Source: Bacteroidota bacterium
GTDB taxonomy: Bacteria; Bacteroidota; Bacteroidia; B-17B0; Aurantibacillaceae
Reading direction: 5' to 3'
NCBI GenBank assembly: GCA_016194985.1
Contig: JACQAK010000039.1
Coordinates: 1-64,000 of the forward strand
Length of the DNA: 64,000 nucleotides
In this document: positions 1 to 10,093 of the stretch, piece after piece
Layout of the letters: each line of letters opens with the position of its first letter
How positions within the stretch are numbered: position 1 is the first letter of the stretch
Made by a program: the position numbers and the translations under genes
Notes under the pieces: model-generated
Database searches by the model: none
The model's input: the letters and a program-made list of their open reading frames with translations, nothing else
Told to the model about the DNA's origin: nothing

Positions 1-441
1 CATCAGGTACCTAAAGACCAATTAAATGCTCAGAAACTGGAAGCATCTTATGCCGGTATCCTTGGAAAAAAGATGGAACCTGTTATTAAACCCCTGGGGT
101 TTGACTGGAAAATTGGGATTGCTCTGATTACTTCATTTGCAGCCAGAGAGGTTTTTGTGGGAACGATGGCTACTATATATAGCAGTGGCGATTCTGATAA
201 CACAGAAACACTCAGAGAAAAATTAATTGCCGAAAAGAATTTTGAAACACAAAAGCCCGCTTATACATTGGCAGTGTGTTGGTCGTTATTGATATTTTAT
301 GCCTTTGCCATGCAATGCATGAGTACACTAGCTACCACATATCGTGAAACCAAACACTGGAAATGGCCTGCTATACAATTGGTTTTTATGACAGGTCTGG
401 CATACCTTTCTTCTTTTGTGGTGTATTCTGTGCTAAGCTAG
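1..441 (+). CDS. feoB: FeoB ferrous iron transporter, C-terminal fragment
   Basis: The reading frame is open from base 1, so the gene starts outside the window; about 146 C-terminal residues are visible. The stretch ASYAGILGKKMEPVIKPLGF followed by DWKIGIALITSFAAREVFVG is the signature of the second Gate domain of FeoB, the GTP-driven inner-membrane Fe(II) importer. After a hydrophilic loop come two hydrophobic segments (around bases 265-330 and 365-435) that fit the last membrane helices. The G-protein domain is not in the window. The gene ends in TAG at 439-441 and is followed 38 bases later by an unrelated membrane protein, so no operon partner can be named. Identity is clear from the C-terminal motif; FeoA or other partners would have to lie upstream. 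Confidence 0.93.
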   Translation, partial: HQVPKDQLNAQKLEASYAGILGKKMEPVIKPLGFDWKIGIALITSFAAREVFVGTMATIYSSGDSDNTETLREKLIAEKNFETQKPAYTLAVCWSLLIFYAFAMQCMSTLATTYRETKHWKWPAIQLVFMTGLAYLSSFVVYSVLS

Positions 442-479
442 TGTCCTTTTTGTAGTTTATTTTTTCTCTAAAAACTTTT

Positions 480-2549
480 TTGTATTTTCATACGGTGTTT
501 AAATTCTTAGAAAAAATAGATCAAAAAAGGTATCTACAATTATTTTTAATAACGTTTGCAACACACGTTTTAATGTTTAAAAACGGATTTACGTTTTATA
601 GCGATGATGTATACGTTTTATACAATCCTATCGTAAAACATATTTCTTTCGAGAATTTAAAACTAATGTTCACAACCTATTTTGATGGACATTATCACCC
701 GCTAACCCTGTTAAGCCTTGCGATTAATTATGCGATAAGCGGAGATCATGCTATAAGCTATAACTTCACTAATTTACTAATTCATTCCTGTAATTCGGTT
801 TTGATTTATATAATCTCCAAACAATTATTTAAACGACAGGACTTTGCTTTTGCAATAGCGTTGATTTGGGCCTTACATCCTTTACATGTTGAATCTGTGG
901 CACGTATTACCGACAGAAAAGATACGCAGTATGTGTTCTTTTTATTAGTAGCATTAATTAACTATTTACGTTACAGACAAAGTACTCACACTAAATTTAT
1001 AGTGTACGCGGTTGTGGCGTTTTTATTATCTCTATTATCCAAAGGCCAGGCCCTTATTTTACCATTGATTATTTTATTGATAGAGTGGTATTATGCCAAA
1101 TCAGGAGATAAAAAGCCAAATTATAAGCTTGCACTTTATCTCCTTCCAATTAGTATTTTATTTGGCTGGTTGGCTTACCGGGCCCAATTATTTTCCGGTT
1201 ACCTCAGTTCAATGGATACTATTTCGTTCACTCAAATAGTTTTCTATCCAAGTACCGTTTTAAGTCACTATATACTTAAACTTATTGTTCCGGTTAATTT
1301 ATCTGCACAATACACAATTCCTAAAATCTCAGAGATTAGCTCTCATTATTATTTATTAATTATACCTGCTTTGATAATAGGACTGCTGATATGGTTTACC
1401 ATTAAAAAAAAGTACATCTGTTTTTTTGGAACAGTGTTTTATTTGATAACAGTTTCTATTATGTTAAGAGTTGTTCCTATTGCAGAAAATTTTATGCCTG
1501 ACCGATACAACTATTTACCCTCCTTTGGTTTTTGTATTGTTTTAGCAGAATTGTTTTTTTTCTTACAATCAAAATATGCCGCACTGAAGTGGATCAATTA
1601 TTTAGCTTATGGTTATTTGATGTTTATTGGCGTTTCCTCTTTTTTAAGAGTAACGATCTGGAAAAACGGATTGTCTGTTTGGGAAGATGCCTATAAAAAA
1701 TATCCTAATGATACGGATGTGTTGCAAAACATGGGAGATATTTATACGGCGAAACAACAACCTGATAAGGCAATTTTGTATTTTCAGAAAGCCATTGATT
1801 CAGACTCGTTAAATCTATTGGCCAGATTTTCGCTCTACAAGGTTTATAAATCAATATCGCAGGAAGAAAAGGCCGAAGCTGAATTAAGAAAGACACTTAA
1901 ATTAAGCCCAATTACAGCGAATCAGTATTCTAATCAAAGCATTATTTTTTCTCAATTGGGAATGTATGACAAGGCAATACAGCTTAATAATGTGGCAATA
2001 CAACAACAACCATTATTTTTAAAGTTTCAGGTAAATGATTTAAGTTATCGGTTATATACCATGAATTTTGATGCCGCGTATAAAAAAATTAATGAGTTGC
2101 TTCAGGAAAACCCTTATTGTTCCAATATTTTATATGAGATGAGGGCAAAGATAGATATGGCAGCATTTAACACAATAGATGCCTCTGCCGATATTGAAAT
2201 GGCAAAAAATTTGGGAACATCAAAGGATCTGATAGCAAACCTAACAAACATTAATAACACTGTTGCTAAACATGCATCTACGTATAACTCTTCTGATTTT
2301 GATAAACTACTTCAGGCCGGAAAAGAATTGTACAATAATAAAGCGTATATTAATGCATTAGCATTTTTTGAAAAATGTAATAAAATAAAGCCAAACAACG
2401 AATCAGTGTTGAATAATATTTGCGCTTGTTATTTTAACTTGTCCAGACCAGACAAAGTGAAGGAATATTATTCGGAGATTCTTAAGAATAATTTCCAAAA
2501 GAATGTAAATCTCGAAAAATACCTTTTAAGTAATACTATAAACTTATAG
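480..2549 (+). CDS. Polytopic membrane protein with C-terminal TPRs, TMTC/DUF1736-like glycosyltransferase
   Basis: About 689 residues. The N-terminal two thirds are membrane helices with the early-loop acidic pair YSDDVYVLYNP and, later, HPLHVESVARITDRKDTQYV. This layout matches GT-C-type glycosyltransferases and the TMTC (DUF1736) family, where the first loop carries the DD motif. From about residue 410 (DTDVLQNMGDIYTAKQQPDK) at least four TPR units follow to the end, probably periplasmic. The start is uncertain: no ATG precedes the first helix. Candidates are TTG at 480 and GTG at 495; the first ATG (573) would delete the first membrane segment. It lies 13 bases before cysQ on the same strand and may be co-transcribed. 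A protein-modifying mannosyl-like transferase is an inference; the substrate cannot be read from the sequence. Confidence 0.7.
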   Translation: MYFHTVFKFLEKIDQKRYLQLFLITFATHVLMFKNGFTFYSDDVYVLYNPIVKHISFENLKLMFTTYFDGHYHPLTLLSLAINYAISGDHAISYNFTNLLIHSCNSVLIYIISKQLFKRQDFAFAIALIWALHPLHVESVARITDRKDTQYVFFLLVALINYLRYRQSTHTKFIVYAVVAFLLSLLSKGQALILPLIILLIEWYYAKSGDKKPNYKLALYLLPISILFGWLAYRAQLFSGYLSSMDTISFTQIVFYPSTVLSHYILKLIVPVNLSAQYTIPKISEISSHYYLLIIPALIIGLLIWFTIKKKYICFFGTVFYLITVSIMLRVVPIAENFMPDRYNYLPSFGFCIVLAELFFFLQSKYAALKWINYLAYGYLMFIGVSSFLRVTIWKNGLSVWEDAYKKYPNDTDVLQNMGDIYTAKQQPDKAILYFQKAIDSDSLNLLARFSLYKVYKSISQEEKAEAELRKTLKLSPITANQYSNQSIIFSQLGMYDKAIQLNNVAIQQQPLFLKFQVNDLSYRLYTMNFDAAYKKINELLQENPYCSNILYEMRAKIDMAAFNTIDASADIEMAKNLGTSKDLIANLTNINNTVAKHASTYNSSDFDKLLQAGKELYNNKAYINALAFFEKCNKIKPNNESVLNNICACYFNLSRPDKVKEYYSEILKNNFQKNVNLEKYLLSNTINL

Positions 2550-2562
2550 CTAATAGCAGAAA

Positions 2563-3390
2563 GTGAACTACAGTCAATTACTTCATAAGGCCATAATCGC
2601 CGCCGTTTTAGCAGCAAAAGAAATCCTTGATGTTTACGAAACAACATTTGAGGTAGAATATAAGGAAGATAAATCCCCGGTGACATTAGCGGATAAAAAA
2701 GCAAGTGAAAAAATCATTGAACAACTGCAACAGTTTAGCGTCCCTGTGTTAAGCGAAGAAGGAACAATCGACAGTTTTGAAATCAGAAAAACCTGGAAAA
2801 AACTATGGATCGTTGATCCACTGGATGGAACCAAAGAATTTGTGAAACGCAACGGAGAATTTACAGTGAATATAGCATTAGTGGAAGATAACGTTCCAAG
2901 CCTTGGCGTTATTTATTCGCCAGTATTTAAAGATATTTATTTTGCAGCTAAAGGAATAGGGGCATTTAAAATTCACAGAAAAGCGATGACGGCTTTTGTT
3001 GGTACTATTCAGCAGTCAACATTGGAGGAGTTATTAAACAATGCTGTTAAATTACCAATTGGTTCTGATAGGCAAAACTATGTGGTTGTCGCCAGCCGCT
3101 CACATATGAGTTCAGAAACACATAAACATATTGAGCAGCTAAAATTAAAACATAAACATGTAGAGATTGTAACAACCGGAAGCAGTATTAAAATGTGTTG
3201 GGTGGCAGAAGGAGTCGCAGATGAATATCCTCGTTTTGGACCAACTATGGAATGGGATACCGCTGCCGGACAAGCTATTTTGCAGGAAGCAAATGCCTCA
3301 TTAATTGATTTTGAAACCAAAGAGCCCATGACATATAACCGCCAAAACTTATTGAACAACTGGTTTATTGCTAAAAGCAATTTGCGTTAA
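2563..3390 (+). CDS. cysQ: 3'(2'),5'-bisphosphate nucleotidase CysQ
   Basis: 275 residues beginning at a GTG codon, 13 bases after the previous stop. It belongs to the inositol-monophosphatase superfamily of lithium-sensitive, Mg-dependent phosphatases. The metal-binding motifs are visible: SEEG near residue 64, WIVDPLDGTKEF at about 84-95, and the C-terminal WDTAAGQAIL near 229. CysQ converts PAP (3'-phosphoadenosine 5'-phosphate) to AMP, relieving product inhibition in sulfate assimilation. The length is normal for the family and no residue appears missing. No other sulfur gene is in the window, so the specific substrate rests on family similarity; a general inositol phosphatase is the alternative. 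Confidence 0.85.
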   Translation: MNYSQLLHKAIIAAVLAAKEILDVYETTFEVEYKEDKSPVTLADKKASEKIIEQLQQFSVPVLSEEGTIDSFEIRKTWKKLWIVDPLDGTKEFVKRNGEFTVNIALVEDNVPSLGVIYSPVFKDIYFAAKGIGAFKIHRKAMTAFVGTIQQSTLEELLNNAVKLPIGSDRQNYVVVASRSHMSSETHKHIEQLKLKHKHVEIVTTGSSIKMCWVAEGVADEYPRFGPTMEWDTAAGQAILQEANASLIDFETKEPMTYNRQNLLNNWFIAKSNLR

Positions 3391-3463
3391 GGAGTGAAGT
3401 GTAAATCTTTTTTGGTAGCTAATCATGCCTTAGCATGAACAGACGATAAGAGAGTACAATCAA

Positions 3464-4108
3464 CTAAACTAAATTCAACTCCTTTTCTATAATTCTATTT
3501 ATTTCATCCGCCTGAAAAACAATCATAGCATGCGAACCGTTAGTAATGCTGTGATCAGGCTTTACATATTTATATAACAAGAGTCGGTCCTTTGTTCCAT
3601 GAATATGAACGATGTTATTCGGAAATGATTTCCCATTCCAGTTTACAATCATAGAAATACAATACCTGAAATAATCTTTTGTCATACTGTTTACCATATC
3701 TAAAAACTCCGGAATATAAGCTTTTCCAAACCCAATGATCCATCGCCCCTGATTGGCCATTTTACGATGCTGCCGCTCACTTGGCAATTTATAAACCGGT
3801 ATATATTTAAATAAACGGATAAACCAGGGTAGTTCTTTTCTTAATTTAGAGCTAGATACTAAAAACGTTTTTTCAGGAGAAATAATTTTTGATAACTCCA
3901 CGCACAACATCCCTCCAAATGATACGCCCAATAAACAAAAAGGAATGGCCGTATTTATTTGCGGTAAAAATTTTTGAGCATACGACTGCATCGTGTCATT
4001 TTTTTCGGGCACCGGCCAACTCAGTATAATGATTTCAACACCGTCAATTTTGGTATTTACATATAACTTTTCTGTGGTTCCTAATCCGGGTATAGCGTAA
4101 ATTACCAT
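3464..4108 (-). CDS. Small alpha/beta hydrolase
   Basis: About 214 residues from the ATG at 4108; an upstream in-frame ATG at 4147 would add 13 residues that do not look conserved, while MVIYAIPGLGTTEKLY begins with the first beta strand and oxyanion loop. The triad can be seen: the nucleophile serine in GVSFGG (GxSxG), an aspartate in HGTKDRLL and the histidine in NGSHAMIV near the end. The protein is short because the cap is reduced. There is no signal peptide, so it should be cytoplasmic. It stands alone, convergent with cysQ and divergent from the enoyl-CoA hydratase gene. Substrate unknown; esterase or thioesterase activity is possible. Confidence 0.72.
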   Translation of the reverse strand: MVIYAIPGLGTTEKLYVNTKIDGVEIIILSWPVPEKNDTMQSYAQKFLPQINTAIPFCLLGVSFGGMLCVELSKIISPEKTFLVSSSKLRKELPWFIRLFKYIPVYKLPSERQHRKMANQGRWIIGFGKAYIPEFLDMVNSMTKDYFRYCISMIVNWNGKSFPNNIVHIHGTKDRLLLYKYVKPDHSITNGSHAMIVFQADEINRIIEKELNLV

Positions 4109-4190
4109 TAAACAAAGGTAATAAGATAAAGAGACCCCATCATCCACCTACAGAAACAACAAATGTTAAATTTTTTCGGGTTAATAACTT

Positions 4191-4223
4191 TTTGAGGTAT
4201 TTATCGTTATCGCATTATATTTG
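4191..4223 (+). promoter_or_regulatory. Bacteroidota-type promoter of the enoyl-CoA hydratase gene
   Basis: TTTG at 4191-4194 and TATATTTG at 4216-4223 are 21 bases apart and match the TTTG / TAnnTTTG consensus of the Bacteroidota housekeeping sigma factor. The start codon at 4240 lies 16 bases beyond the -7 box, giving a very short leader. Confidence 0.65.
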
Positions 4224-4239
4224 TTCCAACAAAATATAA

Positions 4240-5040
4240 ATGAAAATGACAGTAGAAATGGCTTTAGAAAATATTACCACTGAGTTAAAGAATGATGTGT
4301 TGGTTATTACCATCAATCGTCCCGATAAATTAAATGCGTTGAATAAACAAACCATCGAAGAACTTCACGAAACTTTTGTGGATGCAGAAAACGATAAAAA
4401 CATTCGCTCGTTAATTATTACAGGATCAGGGCAAAAAGCATTTGTAGCGGGTGCCGACATTGCAGAATTTGCAAATTATACCGTAGAAGAAGGAAAACAA
4501 TTAAGTTCTATAGGGCACTTTAAAATATTTAATTTCATTGAGAATTACAGTAAGCCTGTTATTGCAGCCGTTAATGGCTTTGCCTTAGGCGGTGGATTAG
4601 AATTAGCGATGGCTTGCCATATCCGTGTAGCCAGCGCCAATGCTAAAATGGGATTGCCTGAAGTGAGTTTAGGGGTAATTCCGGGTTATGGCGGAACGCA
4701 ACGTTTGGCACAATTAGTAGGAAAAGGAAAAGCTTTTGAAATGATTGTAACAGCCGATATGATAAGTGCTGAAGACGCTCTTAAATGGGGATTGGTAAAC
4801 CATGTTACAACACAGGAAGAATTATTGAACAAGTGTTTTGAAATTACTTCTAAAATCAGTACAAAATCCCCGGTAGCAGTTAGAACTGCCATTAAAGTGA
4901 TTAATGCGGGATACAACAATAAACAAAACGGTTACGAAGTTGAAATCGAAGAATTTGGTAAAAGCTTTTCCAGTGGCGATTTTAAAGAAGGTGTTTCGGC
5001 CTTTTTAGAAAAACGTAAAGCAAACTTCCCGGGAAATTAA
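4240..5040 (+). CDS. Enoyl-CoA hydratase (crotonase family)
   Basis: 266 residues, a normal crotonase length. The CoA-binding oxyanion hole segments are present (KAFVAGADIAEF and NGFALGGGLELAMAC) and both catalytic glutamates of true hydratases are kept: one in LELAMAC, one in GLPEVSLGVIPGYGGTQRL. It should hydrate short-chain enoyl-CoA such as crotonyl-CoA in beta-oxidation or butyrate/amino-acid catabolism, in the cytoplasm. The first ATG at 4240 is taken as start; ATGs at 4246 and 4258 are also possible. It has its own promoter and is followed by a 90-base gap before the 3-hydroxyanthranilate dioxygenase gene on the same strand. The chain length preferred cannot be told from sequence. Confidence 0.88.
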   Translation: MKMTVEMALENITTELKNDVLVITINRPDKLNALNKQTIEELHETFVDAENDKNIRSLIITGSGQKAFVAGADIAEFANYTVEEGKQLSSIGHFKIFNFIENYSKPVIAAVNGFALGGGLELAMACHIRVASANAKMGLPEVSLGVIPGYGGTQRLAQLVGKGKAFEMIVTADMISAEDALKWGLVNHVTTQEELLNKCFEITSKISTKSPVAVRTAIKVINAGYNNKQNGYEVEIEEFGKSFSSGDFKEGVSAFLEKRKANFPGN

Positions 5041-5130
5041 GAACATAATTTTTCGTGATTGCATGTATAATTTTTTGTAAGTTCAAGTAATCGAAACAAG
5101 ATCATTAGTCATTTATAGCATATTAATCAC

Positions 5131-5655
5131 ATGAGTGTAACACGCCCGTTCAACTTTAAAAAATGGATCGATGAAAACAGAGATCTGTTAAAGCCTCCTG
5201 TAAATAATAAAGTGGTTTATAAGGATACTGAATTTATTGTAATGGTAGTGGGTGGTCCTAACTCACGTAAAGATTATCACTTTAATGAAAGTGAAGAGTT
5301 TTTTTATCAGTTGGAAGGAGACATCATTGTTCAAATCCAGGAAAATGGGAAGGCTGTAGAAGTCCCTATTAAAGAAGGCGATATCTTTTTATTACCTCCC
5401 AGAGTTCCGCACAATCCCATCCGTTTCAAAAACACGATAGGATTGGTAATGGAACGGCGAAGAAGAGAGGGTGAGCAGGACGGCTTGATGTGGTTTTGCG
5501 AGAAATGTAATCACCAATTGTATGAAGAAAAATTTGTATTAAATGATATTGCCACTCAATTTCAGGGAATCTTTGCCAAGTTCTATAATTCGGATGAATT
5601 AAAAACTTGTAAATCATGTGGTTACAAAATGGAGCCTCCTCCGGTCATTTCTTAG
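5131..5655 (+). CDS. nbaC: 3-hydroxyanthranilate 3,4-dioxygenase
   Basis: 174 residues, the usual length of the bacterial enzyme. It is a cupin: the Fe(II) ligands fit the His in DYHFNESEE, the Glu that follows, and the His in PPRVPHNP. The C-terminus carries the second, rubredoxin-like metal site with paired cysteines CEKC and CKSC, typical of the bacterial and fungal form. The enzyme opens 3-hydroxyanthranilate to 2-amino-3-carboxymuconate semialdehyde, in kynurenine-route tryptophan degradation or in NAD synthesis via quinolinate. The enzyme for the next catabolic step, ACMSD, is at 23.6-24.6 kb on the other strand, which favours degradation. The neighbouring enoyl-CoA hydratase could serve further down the same route. 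Confidence 0.92.
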   Translation: MSVTRPFNFKKWIDENRDLLKPPVNNKVVYKDTEFIVMVVGGPNSRKDYHFNESEEFFYQLEGDIIVQIQENGKAVEVPIKEGDIFLLPPRVPHNPIRFKNTIGLVMERRRREGEQDGLMWFCEKCNHQLYEEKFVLNDIATQFQGIFAKFYNSDELKTCKSCGYKMEPPPVIS

Positions 5656-5739
5656 CCAAATTTGTATAAATTCTGTATTTAAACTAGCAGAAGTACTGTT
5701 TTATCGAGTAAAGATGTCGCTTATCATCTGATTTTGCCG

Positions 5740-5747
5740 TAACTTTG
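5740..5747 (+). promoter_or_regulatory. -7 promoter box of the T9SS surface protein gene
   Basis: TAACTTTG matches TAnnTTTG and ends 18 bases before the ATG at 5766. No good TTTG -33 box is seen at the expected distance, so the promoter is only half supported. Confidence 0.45.
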
Positions 5748-5765
5748 CGGTATTAATTAGTTAAC

Positions 5766-8700
5766 ATGAGCAGGTTTTTAATATTCGCATTTATTTTTTT
5801 GTCGTTTTTTGCAAAAGCGTCACACATATCCGGAGGACAAATTACGTACAAGTGCCTGGGGAATAATGTCTATGAAGTGAAGCTTACTTATTTTTGGGAT
5901 TGCCAGGGAGGCTTTAATCCCGGCACATCACAAACAATAGATGTGAACGGTTGTGGAAATGTTTTATCACTAACAGTAAATCAAAGCTCTTTAACTCCCG
6001 GAGATGGTATTCCGGCAGACGGTTTGTGCGCAAATAGCGGACTTACCACCTGTAAAAAGAGAATTGAATACATTGGAACAATCACGCTCCCGTCTACCTG
6101 TAACAGCTGGACATTCTCTATTGGAAGTTGCTGCCGGGGGGGTAATATTACAAATATTTCGGGAGGAACATCCGCAAGCTATTATCATTTCGCCACTTTA
6201 AATAATGTAGCAGCACCGTGTAATAACTCAGCTGATATTTCAATAGGCACATTACCTAATTTTTGTGTTAATCAATCGGCTTGTTTTAACTTAGGAGCAA
6301 CGGAAATCGATGGTAACACTCTTAGCTATGCCTTTATTGATGCATATCAAACCGCAACAACCTTTGTAACATATAATGGTGGATACAGTGGAACAGTTCC
6401 TATTACAGGAATTACGATTGATCCCGCCACAGGTCAGATTAATTTTACCCCTACCACTATTGGTGATTTTGTGATCACCGTGCAGATTACCGAAAAAGAT
6501 GCCAATGGAAATATTGTAGGAACAATTATGCGTGATTTTCAGGTTATAGTTACAAACTGTAATAATCAAACGGTTACCTGCGGACAGGGAGGAATCACAA
6601 ATGTTACTTCAGGAACAGTTCCCTCCGGAAACTCCAATACCTTGCAGATTTGTGAAAACATTCCTTTTTGTTTTGATGTGAATTTTACAGACCCTGATGT
6701 TGGAGACTCCGTAAAATTATCATCTCCTAATATGTCTACTACACTTCCCGGGTCATCTATGGTTTTGACATATACTCCCGGAATTAAAAATAAAGTGAAT
6801 GCCCATATTTGCTGGACACCACCACAAGGAAGTTCCGGATTAAACACAAGTTTTGTATTAATTGTAAAAGATAATGCCTGTCCTGTTCCGGGAACACAGG
6901 TGTTGAATTATTTTATTGATGTATTACCTGCAACAAGTGCAGGACCAGATAGAACTATTTGTGGAACACAAGCAGCATCTATCACTGCCACAGGATCTTC
7001 AACCGTGTTTGCATGGACGGATCTGGCAGGAACTCCTGTTCCGGTTGGTTCGGCCTTTAGTTGTAACCCTTGCAGCAATCCTGTTATTAAACCCGCAGTA
7101 ACATCTACCTATGTTGTTACCAATGTTGGGGGTGGACAAAACTGTAAAAATAAAGACACCTTGGTTGTTAATGTAGTTCAGGACTTTACTTTATCAGCCA
7201 ATGTTATTAATACAAGCGGCTGTTTAAATTCGGCAGTACAGTTTACAAGTAGTGTTAATCCTGCAGGGCCGGGATATACATATACATGGAGCCCATCAGC
7301 ACCCTTAACCTCTACTAATACTGCTAACACAAGTGCTGTTTATTCAATGCCCGGCACGTATAATTATACATTAACGGTGTCAAATGCCCAGGGTTGTAAA
7401 AAACAAACTTCCAATATTGCGTTTACAGCTAATCCTGTTGTATCGCCGCAATTTACGGTTGTGCCAACAAACACGGTCATTTGCTCAAATGGATCCATAC
7501 CTTTATCGGTTAATTTTGGAACTTCTTTACCAACCTCTTGTGGTTTGGCTGCTACGGGTTGTGTGAGTCCGGCTATAAGTCAAGTAGGAAGTGGCAGCTC
7601 ACAGAACACAAATACAGGATGGCCTTGTGTTTTTGGGAATTATTATAAAAACAACCGTCACCAATTACTTTTTACTGCCGCAGAATTGAATGCAGCAGGT
7701 ATTACTCCCGGAAAGCTAAGCAGTATCGCATTTAATGTGGTCTCCATGAATCCGGCCCAGGTTCCAACGTCCAGTAGTTCTTCGATCTATTCGAGCGTAC
7801 CATTTAATTATACGATTAAAATAAAGTGTACAACAGCCAATGTGCTAACCAGTACATTTGATGATACAGGCCTAGTTCAGGTATATAATGGGAACTATTC
7901 TGCTGTTGTTGGATGGAACACGTTCAATTTTAATCAGGCATACGAATGGTCGCCCGGATCAAATATTTTGATTGACATTTGTTATAATTTACAAACATAT
8001 TACACTTCAAACCCCATTATGAACAGCACAGCTACTCCGGGGATTATGTGTATTTACGATTATTCAGATAGTTCGCCAATGTGCGGTTCCTCAGGGTTTC
8101 CTACAACATCCAATAACCGTCCAAATGTTCGCTTTGGTAATTGTCCGTCAACTCCTCCTCCTTCTTCTTTTTCTTATTCATGGACTCCATCAACAGGTTT
8201 AAGTAGTACAAGCGTGTCTAATCCTACAGCCAATATTTCTTCTTCCATACAATATACGGTAACCGTTACACCGTTATCGGCTGCTACCTGCTCAAATGTT
8301 GGAACTACCAGTTTAACGATCATTAGCCCTGCCACCCCTTCAATTACAACCTCCACATCTACTATATGCTCAAATGCTCCGTCGTTTAGTTTAACAGGCT
8401 TACCGGCAGGTGGTACATGGAGTGTTACACCGGCAACATCAGCCTCTGGTATGTTTACGCCATCTTTGGCAGCTGTTTGAAACAATACCATAACGTACCA
8501 ATATGGTGGTGTGGGCTGTCTGCAAACAACAACTGCGGTTATACCGGTTGAATTATATATTCCTTCAACTATTTCAGGAACCATTAGCCCTATATGCCTC
8601 CCAAGTCCTCCTATTAACTTAACTACAGCTCTACCAACATCAACACTGGGTCCTGGAGTTTGGTCGGGGCCGGGAGTTACGGGAACAACCTTTGATCCAT

Positions 8701-10055
8701 CGATTGCAGGAACCGGAAATCAAATTTTAACGTATGGTACAAATCCTGGTTCAATGTTTTGTTCATCAACGAGTAGCATAGCAGTACTCATAAATTCTGC
8801 AAGTCAGCCAATAATGCCAATTATTAATCCTATGTGTACAAATGGTCCGACATTAGCTTTGTTGGGAAATCCAACAGGTGGTACATGGCAGGGATCAGGA
8901 ATTAGCGCTCTTGGCATTTTAACGCCTTCTCTCGCTACCACAGGAACAAATACATATACCTATACAGTAGGCTCATCTACGTGTTCGGCGTTTAATACCA
9001 CAACTATTACTATTGTGCAATACGCTCCTGTGTTAATAAGCCAGCCATTAGGTTCATTTTGTATTTATGACCCTGCTGTTAATTTGCAAAGCATTACTCC
9101 CACAACAGGCGGCGTTTGGTCAGGAACAGGAGTTACCGGAAATTATTTTACACCTGCATTGGCAGGAGCGGGAACATATACTATTTCTTATACCACAAAT
9201 CCTTCACCTCTGGTATATTGTGGCGGTGTTGGAACCACCACGGTAGTGGTGAATGCTAAACCGGAAGCTAATGCGTATCCTAACATAACAGAAGGGTGTA
9301 ATCCCGTATTGGTAAATTATGCTACATCTACTGTTCCAACAGGTCTCGGCATCTGGGATTTTGGTGATGGAACGGCCAGAGACACCGGGTTACAGGTAAG
9401 CCATCTATATAATGTTCCGGGAACATATACAGCTACTCTGTATTATACGGATGATGTTGGATGTAAAGACACAACGGTTGCAACCAGCGGAATAGAGGTT
9501 TTTGCCTTACCGGTTGCTTCATTTGAACCATCTTTAACTGAGACAACCGTTGTTGATGGTCAGGTTCAATTTACAAATCATTCAACCGTGTTAAATGACA
9601 ACACTTACTCCTGGGATATTGGAAATGGTATGTATACAAGCGCTAACCTAAATGAAGCCTATGAATTTACTCATTCGGGACTTTATGTGGTTTCATTATT
9701 TGCTACCACCAGTAAAGGTTGTGTAGATGATACCTCTGTTGTGATTCGGGTGAATCCGGATGTGGTGTTATATGTGCCTAATGCATTTACGCCAGGAAGC
9801 GACGGATTGAATGATGTGTTCTATATTGGATTGCCACCTTCGGGAGTTGACTATTCTACATTTCATCTTACAATTTATGACAGATGGGGTGAGCTGGTTT
9901 ACGAAACTAATGATGTAACAATGTATTGGAATGGCGCCAAACATAATTCAGGGCCTGTTTTAAAACAGGAAGTGTATGTTTGGAAAATTTCGTTTGAAGA
10001 CGAAAAGAAACAGTATTATGAAAAAATGGGACACGTCTCCCTGCTTCGAAAATAA
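5766..10055 (+). pseudogene. Giant T9SS-secreted surface protein, interrupted by in-frame TGA
   Basis: A single frame of 1,430 codons runs from the ATG at 5766 to the TAA at 10053-10055, broken only by TGA at 8478-8480; the downstream open part has the same frame. The N-terminus is a signal peptide (FIFLSFFAKASHISGG). PKD/Ig-like domains follow, then tandem repeats of about 75-80 residues (pattern GTWSG.GV..FTP.LAG.G...YT) from about residue 870. A PKD domain (GIWDFGDGTARD) follows, and the end is the gliding-motility-associated CHU_C domain: VPNAFTPGSDGLNDVF, IYDRWGELVY, YVWK. That domain is the type B signal for type IX secretion, so a product ending at the TGA would lose its export signal. 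The stop falls where the other repeats have glycine (SLAAV-stop-NNTITY against SIAGTGNQILTY), consistent with GGA to TGA. True nonsense mutation, strain variation or base-call error are all possible. Function is probably adhesion or gliding. Confidence 0.85.
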
Positions 10056-10093
10056 TGTAAAAGCCCTGCTAACGTAGCAGGGCTTTTACATTA
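10053..10093. terminator. Bidirectional terminator between convergent genes
   Basis: A perfect 19-base inverted repeat, 10053-10071 against 10075-10093, with a 3-base loop. The stem core is AAAAGCCCTGCTA. Both stop codons, TAA of the surface protein and the complementary TAA of the winged-helix gene, lie inside the stem, so one structure serves both strands. Confidence 0.9.

Noticed and set aside
3423-3438. Hairpin TCATGC-CTTA-GCATGA after cysQ as a terminator
   Set aside because: Stem of six bases and no T run; too weak to call.
5131-5655. Operon of enoyl-CoA hydratase with 3-hydroxyanthranilate dioxygenase
   Set aside because: The 90-base gap and separate promoter upstream of the hydratase give no positive sign of one transcript; left as possible only.
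8478-8480. TGA recoded as a sense codon
   Set aside because: TGA is used as the normal stop elsewhere in the window (for example the photolyase gene at 32227-32229), so the genetic code is standard.
8174-8584. Long open frame on the minus strand across the T9SS gene
   Set aside because: It is antisense to a repeat-rich coding region with clear domains on the plus strand and has no recognisable motif.
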